The position numbers were made by a program, and so were the translations under genes. Below are positions 1 through 14,500 of a stretch of DNA of 64,000 nt, piece after piece; positions within the stretch are counted from its first letter, which is position 1; every line of letters starts with the position of its first letter. The notes below the pieces were generated by a model, which saw nothing but the letters and a program-made list of their open reading frames with translations, was not told the origin of the DNA and made no database searches. This DNA comes from Phoronis australis (Eukaryota > Phoronida > Phoronidae), in NCBI GenBank assembly GCA_002633005.1, contig NMRA01000390.1, forward strand, positions 83,544-147,543, read 5' to 3'.

Positions 1-2598
1 TGCGCCGTGTTCCGAATTTGACACTTGAAATTGGATCTGAGCCCCCCCTCCCCCCAAACACACTAAAAGTGCACACATTCAAATCTTGTTTCAGCAGTAT
101 AATGTTAATTACCTGGGTTCATTAATAAACTCCACATTTCCCTTCGCTCTTGCTGTTTTGTTTTTTTTTGCGGCAGCCAAGGGGGGGAGAGGGGGTGCCC
201 CCCTAAATCTGCCTATGAGATCGACTCAAATTGACGGGCATTACGGCCTTTAAATAAAATAACTAACTAGAGAAGATTCTCGCCGTAAAATCCAACGCGT
301 ATTTCCGTAGGTCGGAAGGCCTATTTATTGACAAAAATCGCTGTAGAAAAACCTTCCCAATGCCGGGCACTAGTCAATTTTAATTCCGTCAGTGGCCGGG
401 ATAACATGGGTGGCGCACCACACGGGGATATAGCCCCACTTTTTCAGTGCTGCGCGGCCCATGGATACAGTACATGGTTACAAATAAAATTCACGAATGC
501 GTTCGATTTTTAAAACGCAACTTTTTGTTCACAGTTTAGTGTTGCTTTCTCACGTATCGCTTTCCTTTCGTTTTTTCATCTACATAAAACTCCATACGAC
601 CCAAAACAGTGTCAAAGCTAATTAGTCCATCAGAACATGAACACAAGCTCTTTTGAAAACTAATTAGTTGTCGTCCACGCCACTACAGGCCAGGTATAAC
701 AACGAAAGAGTTTGCAGCTAAGTTACATTTCAGTGATGGAATAGACTGCAGTGAATACGGGGTATTCAAAAAGTTTTATTATACAAACTAAGTAAAATGA
801 TAAAGATGATTGGCTTTGTTTTCGTTTTTTAGCAACTTTGCTACGAGTCAGGCATTTTAAAAACAGAAGAGGCGGCAATTCTCCTAATTTAACGATTGAT
901 AAATAACTGAAAAGAATTTCCTGGAACGCGATTACATTTTCAAGGCATTGATCAGTGATTAACATAACAATGTTGGAAATCAGTGTAGCCTACCGTTTGC
1001 ACAGCAATGGCATGAAAGTCCACCACACGAAAGCACGAACGGAGATAAACGCGATTGAAGTTGAACGAGTAGCTGGTCTAATTGGCCTTTACTGCAACAA
1101 ATTCAGTCACAGAATGGCCTTTCCGTGATGGGATTCTACTTCCGTTGAACGAGAACACCGAATCAAGGAATCCCTTGCAAATTCATAAAAGCAAGTATGA
1201 GATCCGCAGATTTTATCAGCGTGAAAGGTCCAAATCAAATTTCGTTTTTGGCTACTTTAAAGAGGCGATGCATATTCCACAATTTAACATGGCCGCTAAA
1301 CAGTGACGAATGATCGCGTTATTCAGCACTACCGGGATATAGGCCTGCTACTTCACTGTTTTATTTCTCGTCTTACACTATTAGGCCGCTAAAACAAAAC
1401 AGATAAGTCAATTACACCTGTGTCAGTATCTCGTTTTGCTTTTCAGGGAGTACAGTTGAATAAAGGATCTCAGGCGCCAGTCAAATCTTACAAGGGGCAG
1501 CCAATCGGAATGTAAAATAGGCCGACGTGTATTTTGATGTAAAGACCAACGTGAAGCCTTCAAAAGTTGGGCGAATGAGGGGTTTAGGAATGATAACGGT
1601 CGAGTCAGTATCCAGTAGCCAGGTCGCTATATATAAACCTCATTCTTCGACGTTAAAAACGACTTTCTTCAAAGGAGCATTGAAGTTTCCTAAGCAACGT
1701 CACAAGTTCTCAATCATTCATTACAATAAACACCATCACAGTGCATACAATGAATGGCCGTCCGGTATTCTCACGCTTAGAAATCAGCAAGAAATAGTTT
1801 TCGAGCTTTGGCATACAAATGTGTTGACCCGCGGGGCCAGCCACTTGAATAGGAGACCACATCCACATAGGGCCTGTATGCGAAAGTTTACCGTCGACCC
1901 GGCCGCAAATCCCGGCTGGCCCCGGGTCACCGTGTATTTCGAACGATGGCCAGAAACCGTGGACTAATAAAACCAAGTTACTTTTAGACAGAAAGGACAC
2001 GTTGAAGGTTATGTAGGACCTTATTGACAATTCGACGCATTTTGCAAAGTATCTACATATTATTTTGTATATTTTCTGAAAATAGAAGCCTGTCGAATTT
2101 GATTTTCGTCTCTTTGCCAACCTGTCATTTATTGGGTCATGCGAGCATATTTTTTCAGTAAAATTCAGTTTAAAAAAAACTGACAGCAGAACTCCCAATG
2201 AACATATCAGATTTTATTTCACATAAATGCTCAGCCACGATGGGATCTCAAAAACACTGTTACAATTTTGTAAAATATCATTTCGTTTCATGCAACATTT
2301 TATCACAAAAATCATAAAAATACTACTTTAGATAGCTCTTGCAAAATGGAAAATTTTAAAAACAATTTCAAATCACTTTGGAGAATATTACATAGTACCT
2401 GAAAGTTTCATATGAATCCGAACCGCCATTCCCACGATATGGTGTTCCGAAATAAGCCACATCAGTCTGGGCGTTGTTCATGAATTTAAACCAACTCAAG
2501 ACAGAAATTTGGGTTTGCGCTCCGCACAACTCTCACTAGAGCAATTAAAAGTCTCTTGGACACGTAACTGCTAGTCACTGGCTTCTAGATTTCTAGAT
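1..2598. other. No recognisable gene; flank downstream of PDE9
   Basis: Contains two overlapping antisense open frames (1527-1967 plus, 1710-2198 minus) with no recognisable domain, and polypurine/polypyrimidine runs near 45-55 and 175-205. I see no exon, repeat array or transposon end that I can support. Confidence 0.5.
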
Positions 2599-2886
2599 TG
2601 TGATGCGCTCATAACTGCCGGATAAAATCTTTATTGTGATGCGCTCATAACTGCTGGATAAAACCTTTATTGTGATGCGCTCATAACTGCTGGATAAAAC
2701 CTTTATTGTGATGCGCTCATAACTGCTGGATAAAACCTTTATTGTGATGCGCTCATAACTGCTGGATAACCCCTTTATTGTGATGCGCTCATAATTGCTG
2801 GATAAACCCTTTATTGTGATGCGCTCAAAACTGCTGGATAAAACCTTTATTGTGATGCTCTCATAATTGCTGGATAAAACCTTTAT
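2599..2886. repeat. 36-bp minisatellite, 8 copies
   Basis: Eight head-to-tail units of 36 bp (TGTGATGCGCTCATAACTGC plus a TGGATAAAACCTTTAT tail) with a few substitutions. The first and last units are the most divergent. It lies beyond the probable 3' end of PDE9. Confidence 0.95.
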
Positions 2887-3104
2887 TTAGCAACTGTGAA
2901 GTAGGAGCGTCACACCAAATTCTTGTCTTACGTCACTTTCATGAAACAAAACTACACACCTCAGTGCTGATCTGAGAAATTATCCAAACCTTCTGTCTTC
3001 CTGCTTTCTAATTTTGTTGAGCCCATTACAAACAAGCAAATCCATGGCAACAGATTTGACCCCAAAAAAATAAAAAACAATACTCAGTACATACACGTTT
3101 TAAG

Positions 3105-3110
3105 TTTATT
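3105..3110 (-). promoter_or_regulatory. Candidate PDE9 poly(A) signal
   Basis: AATAAA on the minus strand, followed within 20-50 nt by GT- and T-rich sequence (gtgtatgtactgag, then a T-run), the layout expected of a cleavage site. It would give a 2.3-kb 3' UTR. Another AATAAA lies at 3702-3707, so the choice is uncertain. Confidence 0.3.
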
Positions 3111-5402
3111 AACACTGAAAAACAAGAGATTTACAAAGGCTTTGTCACATACACATATAATATAGTAGAAATGGTGTGGAACAGTGATGTTGGAAGGTAG
3201 ACACAGGTATGCAACACATGACAACATAAACAAAGCAAAACAAGTTATCATTAGCTTAAACATTGAATGATAGCCAAGTGAGGAGAATATATTCAACTGT
3301 AATCATGTGACCATGAACTTAGAAGGAAAAAGAGCTCTCACAAACAGTGAATAAATTAGTACACGTTTACTCATTAAAAGAAATAAATAGTCCTTGTTTA
3401 AAAATATAAAATATATATTATGGTACACTTAACTGTTTTACACTAGATTTTCACACGTTTTAACAAAAATATAGAGCAAGAAATAAATAACTCCTTATCT
3501 CACACTCGTGTGATGCCTTGACATCCATCACTGCTCAGACAGTCAAAAGTTGTATACATGGCTGACATAAAGATGGACATAATCTGGTGACACTTAGTGC
3601 AGACTAACCTGATCTCAACATATAAATATGTGACAAGTACAGTGTTGTATGAAAAATATCAGATACTAGGAAAATATCGCCTCTTAATGAAATACTCAAC
3701 ATTTATTTGACAGTGCTAGTTATTTTCTTAACACAAAATAAACCACACACAGGGTATAGGGAAGTAATACTGAAACAGTATAACACACCAAACCTTGTTA
3801 ATAAGTGTTAAACGTGGTACAACATTGTCCTGTAAGCCTACTAGCTGTCTACTCATGTAACCCTAGATAAGGTGAACACAGCAAACATCTTGACAAACTT
3901 TGCACAACGAGTCATTGCAATTGCAGTGGAAGGTAACATTGCTTTAAAAGATGTTAGCAATTTCTTTGCAAAACCAGTACCTAAAATCATTTAAAGAACG
4001 AATCCCCTGTTTTGGTGCGCTGAGAAGCAAACATCTTACAACCTCAGAATTGCCATATACTTGTGTTATTCATCATAATTGGAACTACTGCAATGCGGGA
4101 AATGCCGAATGGCTGAAACTTGGAATAATTAACGACAACAACATGGATGTAAACAGTGCAAGATTCCCCTATCACTCATTGAGTTTCTAGTAAACAAGTA
4201 ACTATAACAGAACTGCTCTCCTCAATCAATTAAAGGGATACTAAGCTCAGATTTGGATTTTTGACGAAGATCAACACAGACTTGACACTTAAATCTTTGA
4301 AAGACAACACAGTTCTGCGGACTCATGCCAATTCTTAAGTTTAGTTGAAGTTCAACAACTACTTTGAAAATATGTAAGTGTAAGTAACACCTCAGCAAGT
4401 TAATGTTCAGCTGTGGGGAGAGGTCACAGCTGTGGGGAGAGGTCACAGCTGTGGGGAGAGGTCACAGCTGTGGGGAGAGGTCACAGCTGTGGGGAGAGGT
4501 CACAGCTGTGGAGAGAGGTCACACCTCTCCAACCAACAATTACATTTTGTTACTGTGTGAGAAGGGTTTCAACTGAATAATGATTTTATCATTACAAGTA
4601 AGTATTAATTACAGGTGACAGAAGCAATTTTCAGTAAAATCACCAAAACAAAACTTCGTATCCTTTTAAGTTGGGAATTTTCCTAGTTAAATTTGCTTGC
4701 AAATTTGGCAAAACCAACTTCATATTTCGTTCCAGGGATGGAACCTTTGCCCTGAACTCAAGATATTTTGTGCAGTTTTCATCGAATTTTTACAGATGGA
4801 CAGCACATAATGCAAAAAGCTGATTACACTTAAAATTAAACATTCATTCCAAATGACAGCAGGATCGTCCATGAAAAGTTTGGTAGAATTCATTAAAAAA
4901 CCCAGTTCTTCAGGATTCCTTTCATATCGCCACGACAACAAGTAGACACACAACAAGAATAGAATATTTAATGCGTACGCATAGTCCCAAAGTGTTCTGC
5001 ACTGTATGAAACCATAAAAAAATTACTCGAGTTGTAATACTTGCCGATAATTATCAAAGTTTCAATGCTAATTCAAAACACGACATTCAATTTTGAGCCA
5101 GGAAGATTTACAATATTTCAATACAGTAACCTACTTGTTTTTCCCAGGTCGAAAATTGCTCGAATGCCAGGTTGACTGAGTTCAGTTATGTCATCTAGTA
5201 GTATGATTTTTAACACTGTGGTCCTTATTTCAAACCCTGCTTTTGGAGAGACTTTATGAGTATTTCCACAATCACCCTAAGAGTAAACGACAAATTTTAC
5301 CAATTACTAAATATTATGTTAAGAAATAACACCCAGTTCATCTAATTCTTCGCATACAGGAACACGGTCTATGTCTCCTGAAATACTGACATCCAGGACT
5401 TC
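3111..5402 (-). other. Probable PDE9 3' UTR and flank
   Basis: AT-rich sequence between the stop codon and the first plausible poly(A) signal. No recognisable coding exon on either strand. Contains the 19-bp minisatellite at 4408-4522. Confidence 0.4.
4408..4522. repeat. 19-bp minisatellite, 6 copies
   Basis: Six units of CAGCTGTGGGGAGAGGTCA. Every junction recreates the palindrome CACAGCTGTG, which contains a CAGCTG E-box. Lies in the probable 3' UTR of PDE9. Confidence 0.93.
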
Positions 5403-5555
5403 TCATGACGTCTTGGTCTTCCCTGTAGTGATCCCATTTTTATGTCCATTCATCATGTCCTTAGAGTCATTTTTCTTTGCTGTTTGTTCTTCCATAGCCT
5501 TTTGCATCTCCGTATAATACGCCAAGGCATGCTTCACAGGGTCTAGGACATGTTC
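5403..5555 (-). CDS. PDE9A: PDE9 exon 12 (last coding exon and stop)
   Basis: Encodes [20 protein letters not shown], then a Lys/Asn-rich hydrophilic tail ending in KTS and TGA at 5405-5403. The acceptor tcaaatattttcag is good and phase 0 follows exon 11. The first part continues the last catalytic helix and the tail is poorly conserved in the family, as usual. The intron before it is about 11.6 kb. Confidence 0.9.
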   Translation of the reverse strand, partial: EHVLDPVKHALAYYTEMQKAMEEQTAKKNDSKDMMNGHKNGITTGKTKTS

Positions 5556-8500
5556 CTGAAAATATTTGACATGAAATGATACTTCACAGAAGCAAGTATT
5601 ACACAATGTTTGCACTTGTAATTCTAGCTCTAATTGCAAGCCAAGTATTACATGATGTAATTCTAACCCTGATTACAAGCTAACCACTAACTATTGCAAG
5701 CTAACCACTAAGTATTACAAGCTAACCACTAACTAACAACTGCACAAAGCCCTATACAAGCAAACACATCAACTGTTCTACCAATCCATTATGTCACATC
5801 AAGATGTTTACAAATAATTTATTACTATCAAACTGTATCACAAAAACCCTCCACATTTCTTAAGAGGTCGAAGTTAGTAAGCAAAGTTTGCCATTACCAA
5901 ATCAACTTTACAGTCTGTTGTAGTTGTCTTGGAATTTGTGGAATTGAACGTTATCACTGAATGTCTTAAACCAGATTAATTGTAATGCAGTTTGACTCTA
6001 TTGTATCAAACAACACATGGACGTATCAGGGCTCAAACAATTTACACCAAACCAATGAAGTAGCTGAATACCTACATCGACAATATATATCTTATTTGAT
6101 ACTGACTTCATTCTGCAGAAATGTACTATTGCATGAAAACAATGTTCAGTTGAGTTTGCAGCTTAAATGGGAAGAGTAATCTCAAAGGCACTCTTTTAAA
6201 TCATAACACAGTTCTCAATTAACATTTTCTGGAAACCACAATTTCTTTAAAACACATCACCAAAAACGTTTGAGAATCACTTTCATGCAGCCTCTGAAAA
6301 AAATCTGTTTTCATAGACACTTTTCATCAATTAAAGAATGTAACCCTTGGTAACCAAGGTATTCAGTCTGCAGTACACTGAGAAACTATCTAATGGCAAC
6401 ATTCATATACAGCATTCACATACAACAATTATTGCACAACAAATTTAGCTAATGAAAAGAGGAGCCTCCACAAATCCCATACAGTCAACAGGCACTGAGC
6501 ACAGTTAGGCAAGGATGGGTTTTGTGCTTTGTTAAACAATAGAAATTCTGTCAGACTAGTTTGAAGATGTACAACTCAGTACGGGTTCATTTACACTGTC
6601 AGGTTCATAACAGGAAAAATAGTCAAAGAGTTGTGCATTGTTCAACGTCAACTATCGACTATGCTATATCACTGTCATCGAAGGAAAACTTACAAAAATG
6701 CCAGTGAAAAATACAAACTTTCTCCTACCATCAAAGATCTATGTCTAGTACAAAAATAAACAACAGTCACTTAAAAGTTCTGGACTTATTTCGAACCGGT
6801 TCGATATCAGTTTTAAAAAATATTTTTGTGGAAAAATACTTCTCAACATGCGAGACCCCTGTTAGTGACCGTATCCCGAAAATATACATACCACTATATT
6901 GATTTGGGGATGAAATTTAAGGAAAAGGTCCCAATCCTACACAAGTGTATTTGTAGATTATAATTATTCCATAACACTGCTTAAACCTTGCTGTATTTTT
7001 GTCATACATTCGATAAATTATTTATCAACCTTATGTAGAAGGACTGTCAGACTCTTGAAAAACTGTCCAGTTATAGAGTAGTGACAGGACATACATTCCA
7101 GGGGAAGAGAAATCAACATGGAAAAATATATTTCCAAGATTATCAAGAATGTGTATTTACTACTAAATATGACATCGGACACAGCAGTGCAAGGCTGAAC
7201 AGTCATGGTAGAAGAACATAACACTACTGGGAGTTAGAACTAAGGAAGCTTTAAAAAAGCTGACCAGTCCTTTTGTATCAAGAAAAACATCTTTTGAATG
7301 TAACTCAAGTGCAGTTATCAAAAATTCCACATTTTCCTCGACACGTTTCAACATCTCAAATATCCTTAGTTATACAGTAGCCAGTCATATACCTCTAAAC
7401 ACAACACATACTGGTACACAAACTACAACAAGGTACTAATAGGTACCCTAAATGATTTTTAAATGATTTAAACAAGAATTTTGATGAAGCAATATGACAG
7501 AACTACTAAGCTGAAGAAAAATGATACTTTGTTTAACAGAATTGGTTGATAAATAAGAAAGTTATGTGACACTTCAGGCTGCATTGGCCACATAAGCATG
7601 TTAGGGACCACTTCAATTTCAATTCTAGAATATTCCATAAAAACCCAAATGCTTTAAATGATGTAACCACCATTCATCCATACTATCATCACAGCAAAGA
7701 CGAAAATCCCGTGTTCATTAGTTTTCTAATCACTGGTTTAGAGAAAAACAGTAAAACAATCAAATTTGCTCCTGAAGAATTATCAGTCAATTATAAATGA
7801 ATATTCATGCAGGTAAAAGTACATTTTTGCACAATTTTTCAATTGAGTTCTACATCTAGGATAAGTCAATTTTTACTGGCCAATAAGACCTCTGAAATTT
7901 GGGAGAAATATTGGTCTGGTAATGCTTCTGACTCAAAGTACCATAATGATAATACAATTCTGGTGCAGTTTTTTAAAAATGATACCATATTGATTATTAG
8001 ATAGCCTCTTTCTGCAGTTCTCGTATTGTCTAAACAATACTCCTTGTGTGCGGACCGCATATGTGTAGTAACTCTCCGAGTCACATGGTTAAAACAACAA
8101 ACGATAGAAGTTGTTTTAAAAATTATATTTGATCGCAGTACTTCAAAATTGTACACTACATTCATTATATTAGATCGCAGTGCCATTTACACATTACAAA
8201 AGTTGACAGGGATCAGCTTACACAGAACTAGTTGTTCCAGCGCAAGTATGTGTGTAAACAGGACTGAACTGGAGCAAATTGACACCGCGGTGCCAACTTT
8301 TGCCACCCGTTTGTGAGGTAGAGCAATTTGCGCTAGAACATCTTGCTCCGTGTCATTATGTGTCTTAAAACGAAACTGGGGCAAGGCGGAAAGGATCATC
8401 TCTACTGTGCTAGTGTAATGACCTCTTTGTCACTTCAACTCCTGTGATTTGTAAACCTGCGCGTGTGTGATACACTCTCCAGCCTACAACTTCAGTCATG

Positions 8501-11500
8501 CCACAGTTAGTGAGTTGTGTGTGTAAACGGAAGCTTGACACTGATCAATTTGCTCCGTGTCAGTTGTGCCGGGCCAAAACTTGATGTCTAAACAGGACTG
8601 TCTTATGATGCACAGATTCAAAATGGTACTTGAAAGCACCATTTTGTAAGTGATAGGACAACCTGTGCGAAAGTGAACACAAAGTCTGGCCAACGTAACA
8701 CTGTCTATTGGCAGAATGAAGACATTCATTCTCAGGGGATGTAAATTGGTAACCAACACTACATTTGCTTAACATTCCCTCTGGTCTTTTACTCATTTGT
8801 TCTTTATGACAACCCTATGAGTTTTAATATTCTGGTAAATACACAAATATTTTAAGTCTATCACCAAATTTAACAATTATAATGTACAATTTTCTTAATG
8901 ACTCTCTCTGACTTGTACCTAATTATCACCCATATGGTAGCGGTAGTATACAGTTTGAGTTTTAGCACCACTCACTGGTGGCTCTGAGACTAATTTACAC
9001 ATAAACTGCTGGATTTGCCTGTCTGTCATTCTCTTAGACTAACTGTTGTTTACAAGACCTATTTAAAGCAAGATCATAGTTCATTATTAAATAAATCCCA
9101 GCAAAGAACAACTTGAGTAAAAGACCAGAGGGACTGTTAATCAAATGTAGCATTTTCTACCAATTTCTGCATACCCTGAGAATGAATGTTTTCATTTTAC
9201 TTATAGACAGCGATATGTTGGCCAGACTTTGTGTTCACTTTCGCGCAGGTTGTCCTATATTTCATAGAAAGGTGCTATCACATACCATTTTGAATCTGTA
9301 CTTCATAGAAGAGTGTCATGGAAAGAGAAGATAACATTGTTGTCAGGTACAATAGAGAATGATATACAAAGATTGTTATTACTTGAGTCATTATCATATT
9401 GATGTACAGGCTGCAGTAAGGCACTGGTATTTAATTATTCAGTATTAGTCTCATCTGCTGTGCCCACTGGCTGGCTGTTGTCCTATTGATGTTATAGGCT
9501 CTGATCCCTTGCTATGCCAAGTACCCTGTTGCTATGTTGTGAAGTACTGTAATCTACTAAAATTTTTAAAACAAATTTTGGATCGTATGTTGTTTTAACG
9601 ATGTCGCCCAGGGAGGTCTGCACAGATGTGATCTGCACACAAGTAGTATTTTTAGACAATACAAGAAATGCATCTACTCCACAATCAAAGTCATATCGTT
9701 TTGAACAAACTCTGCACCAGAGACACACTTTAACTGCCAAAGTATATCAAGATAATATAACTGTCCAAAAACTGCAAGACTTAGAAATTACAGAAATAAA
9801 ACCGTATTATGAAATTTTCAGTGTTTATACTTGATAATGTGCAGAACCATACAAAATAAAGCTGTCAACACAACAGTCACTGGGACACAAACTACAGTCA
9901 GGCACTATAGTAGTCAGGCACTATAGTAGTCAGACATACCACTCTAAGCACAACACACACTCTAGGACACCTTCTACTAACTGCTAATTGCAATCATCCC
10001 CTACAGCTTGGAAAAGAACAAAACATCTATCAAAATTGTCTTTGAGAAACCACATTGTGTATCAGCTGCAAGCAGATTACTTTATGAAATTGACTCAAAA
10101 CTACATTTAAAAATTTTTTCAACATTGTGAACTGGTGATTAAGAAAGAGATTTTGTTGAAAGCCACAAGTTATAAAGATCCCTGAAATATCAGACTGCTG
10201 CAGATCACACTGAGGTAATAGACAGACAGACGGACAGACAGAAAGGCAGAGAGAGAACAGTGCAAGAGTGTACACATCAAAGGGTAATACCACCAATAGT
10301 TGACACATTGTTGGACAATTTTGGTGTTATGAATTTGACAATACATTGTTGGAGTGTTTTGGTGTCATGAGGTTGACAGTTGAACAGAAAACTCAGCATT
10401 CCCTAAAGCATGCATCACATCAGTCCGCGGCACTTTTGAAAATGTGAGCCAAGGGTTGGAGCAAAAACTAGTTGCACTTAGATAAAAAACATTCACACAC
10501 CATTTTGTCAGTTGCTTAAAATTAAAACGGAATCAGTCATTGTGCCATTTAAGTGAGTCCGACACAATTTAAATTTGTCATACACATTTTTTGAGGGTCT
10601 TTGGATACACTACAAAAATGTAGGTCACCAAATTGCTTTTTCATTACAGCCGCTTAAACAGACGACCATCTTGTACAAATGTGAGCCTGTCATGGATTAC
10701 TAAAAATGTGAAACTCTCGTGGATAACTGAAAAGTCGCCTCTAATTAAATTAGTGACAGACATCATTTTGAAAACTGATTAAATTCATAATATGAGGTCA
10801 GCTTTATGTTTTAACGGCTTTAAAGGAGCATGCCACCCAAAAAACAACCTAATTTGTATCAATTTAGATAGAGTAGTTCTACTCCATAACAACGCGTACG
10901 GTTGCGTTACCTGACACCTGACGGCAGACGGAGGTGTTGAAATTATACAATGACGTCATCGGTTTCACATGCAGTCTGTTCAGCAGTTCACAACACGGGT
11001 TACTGGTGTCAGCTTATCGCTTGAAGTCATCGTTTAACACCAATAAATCACCAAACTTCGATGTAAAACCCTTAAAAATACACCAAGTTCTTATAAAAAC
11101 GTGTTGTTTTATTTCGCTCTTACGGATTTATTGGTATTTGGACACACCGTAGCCTACAAAGTTCGGCAGGCCAATAAGGTCCGTAGCAGGAGTTTGGGGT
11201 CTGTTCAGAGATAATTTCGAAGTATTTTCCGTGAGATACAGACAGGAGAACCTAGATCGGTGTTCTTTAGACTTGTGATTTTTTGAGTTCTAAACACATA
11301 ACGCTTGTTATACTGGCCAGTGGCTCGGAAACTGATCAGACATCACAAACATAAACCAGCCAAAGTTCAGTGGAAACTAAACTTCCAGTCAAGAAAATAC
11401 TATACTAGTGCACCTGATTATGTTGGTGAATTAGCCACGAAACTGCAAATCTACTTACTCGTCGGGGGTCGAGAATTTAGGTTCCGCTTTGGCCACAGCA

Positions 11501-14500
11501 CCGTCAGGGCAGAAGAGTGTACACTGACAATCATTATTTGAGTAATGTAAATGTAAATAAAGATTCCCCTAACACCTGGCCGTGGGATGAAAATCGAGTT
11601 GTTTCACAACAGTTTCTGCCAGCAAACACTAAATTAGCATGAGCTCACGCGGCCTCAGTGTCCTGTCAATTAGTTTTATTGCACCTAAAGCCGGTAACGG
11701 AGTGATTTATTCATTGCTGGCTTCTCAAATCATTTGCACTCACGAACACTCCAAAGGCATTACAAATTGCATCTAATGAGACAGGCTTTCTTTCAGTTTT
11801 ATATAAGTATTGGTTAGGGTAATAATTCATTTTGAAACAGAACACTCAGTAATAAATGCCGACATGTCAACTCGCAATCCCGACTTAGGACGAGCTAGAG
11901 CTCATCAGTCCCGACTTCGCAGGTGGATCATTAAGTTTTACAGGCTATCAATATCAATATTCAAACAGGAATACAGTGATGAAGCAATACTAGAGAGGCG
12001 CCGTGAACAAGCTCAGACAACGAAACGTATGGAGTTATTTGGTAAGCCGACATTCGTTAGTAGGCACTGTCGACGTCTGCTGGCCACAGACATGGAGAAG
12101 TTTCACGGCCTCATACTTGCTATTTACAGCGTACATTTCATTCTTCACTACCATGAGCCACTTCCTAAGCATTTCGGACTCTCGAAAAAGTAAAAAACGA
12201 TATACCCGCTTTCCGGGCAGCTGCTTAGTTCAGACAAGCGGGAACGATGCACTGCAGCATAGCGGCATTCACTCTGCATATGAACCACTGAGGTCGCTAG
12301 CGTCGTTTCTCACCTTCCTCACAGGTTAACGCGGCACCTCTTGGCAAGGTAAGGTCGACCGTATGCGAGGCGATGTGGATATAGACCAATTAAGACGGCA
12401 AAAAAAGACTAATTAAATCGGGTGGCATTCTCCTTTAATCCATCTACCCAGTTTACTGACTTTCGACTAATCACCATAATTAAAACATTTCTCTGGATGT
12501 TGAGTATCCCAGTTTCAGTGTTTTGGCTTCTAGACAAAAAGTTACACTTTGTTTTACTTCGATGCACATTGTGTTTTCTATGAAATAAGACAAAATATGG
12601 GGGGGGGTCATTGACTCAGTTTTTGAGCTATTTTAGCTCAGTGTCATAAAAGAATGTGCATGTTGGCCTTCTCAAAAACCCATTAATTTCAGGACGATGA
12701 GTACTCCCACCACATTTCATTTGGTGGTGATCATGGCATGTGGTTGGGATTGTGACATGAGTTCTGTTAGCTCTTAAAATCTATCACAATAAGTTTCTTC
12801 TTTAATAAATTCGAAACTGCAGTTTGAATTAAGCCATGTCTAATGTTTACATTTGGGGTTACCCATTGCTGAGTACGTCATTATGAAATGCGATGTTGCA
12901 AACTATTATAATTTAACACCAAAATAACAAAAACTCAACACAAAATAACCATTTTCGAAATTTTTGTAATTTGAAATAAAAAATCACATTAAGTAAGTCG
13001 ATGCCACCTCATAGGTTTTTGGCAAACTGTATTGAACTCCTTGATAGACTTTATGATTCACGACAAATACAATTTGGAAAACATGTCCATGAAACCATGC
13101 ACAGTGCATGAAGTGTGTGATGAAACCATGGAATAACCAAGCCCGCAAATAACAATGATCGTCTGGTTTTTCATAACGATGAGAGAATCATGTGTCAACA
13201 AGGTGGTATAACCCTTTATCAGGCAGTGCAGCAGTGTGTGATCATCACGGCAACACATGCACCTTACAGGCAGCAGCTAGGCGGGGATTAACTGCATGCT
13301 TGGGCCATCTGTGTGTAGTAATCAAGGGCCTGCTCAACGGGCTGGATTAAGTGAGCCTGGAAAATGGCAAACAGATAAGTGCTGACTGCTCAGCTAAGTT
13401 ATACACACATTATGGATTCAACTGTCCAGGGCGTCAACTGCGCAGGGAGTGAACTGCCCAAAGGGCCAACTCTCCAGAGCGTTAAATGTTTAGAGGGTTA
13501 ACTGTTCAGAAAGGCAACTGACCAAGGGATCAACTGTCTAAAGGGTCAAGAGGGTCAATTGTCCAAAGTTAACTGTCTAGCTGGTCAAATGTCCAAGGGT
13601 TGATTGTTCAGAGAGTCAACTGCCCAAGGAGTCAACTGTCCAGAGAATCAACTGCTAAAAGAGTCGACTATTCTCTCCAGCTGGTCAACAGTCCAAAAGG
13701 TCAACAGTTCAGAGTGTGCATTGTCTAGAGGGTCAACTGCTCAAAGGGCTGACAGTTCAGAGAATCAACTGTCCAGAGGGTCAATTGTCTAAAAGGTTGA
13801 CTGTTCAGAGCATCAACTAGAAAAAGGGTCCACTGTCAAGAGGGTCAACTGTCCAAATGGTCAACTGTCCAAACGATCAACTGTCCAGAGGGTTAACTCT
13901 TTAAAGGGTTATAACTGTCCAGAGAGGCAACTGTCTTGTCGGTTAAATGTCCGAAGGATCAACCCTTCAGAGTCTCAACTGCTCAAAGATTGAAGTGCCC
14001 AAAGGGCCAACTCTCCAAAGGGTTAACTGTCCAGATTGTTAATTGTTACCCAAAAGTTCACCTGGTCTCATTGTCAAACTATTCAAAGAGCCAAACCGTC
14101 CAGAGGGCCAATGGTTCTGAAGGTTCATTGGAAAGGACCTGACAGTTTCGTCTTACTGGCAAAATTTGAAAATAGATGAAACATTATTATCAGTATTAAA
14201 GCGTACTATGAGACAACCAAACTAAATGTGACAGTTGAATACCAGGATGAAAAAAGAATTATACAATTAATAAGAATTGATCCTGAAGGCAATATCAGCC
14301 TGAGGTTAGATTTAGACTGAGGGGTACATATGATCTTATAAGACTGAGGGATTGGTCTATTTTTAATTGTTATTTGACCACTGACTCATCTTTCCTCTGA
14401 CTTCCTTCATCTGTTGGATTGATATACTTTAACAAGGTGTGAATGCAAACACAAAAGTATAACATGGTTGACTTATGATTTGCTGGCCAGTCTTGGCCCT

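Noticed and set aside
1527-2198. Two antisense open frames of 146 and 162 codons
   Set aside because: No domain, no splice or start context; overlapping frames on both strands suggest chance.
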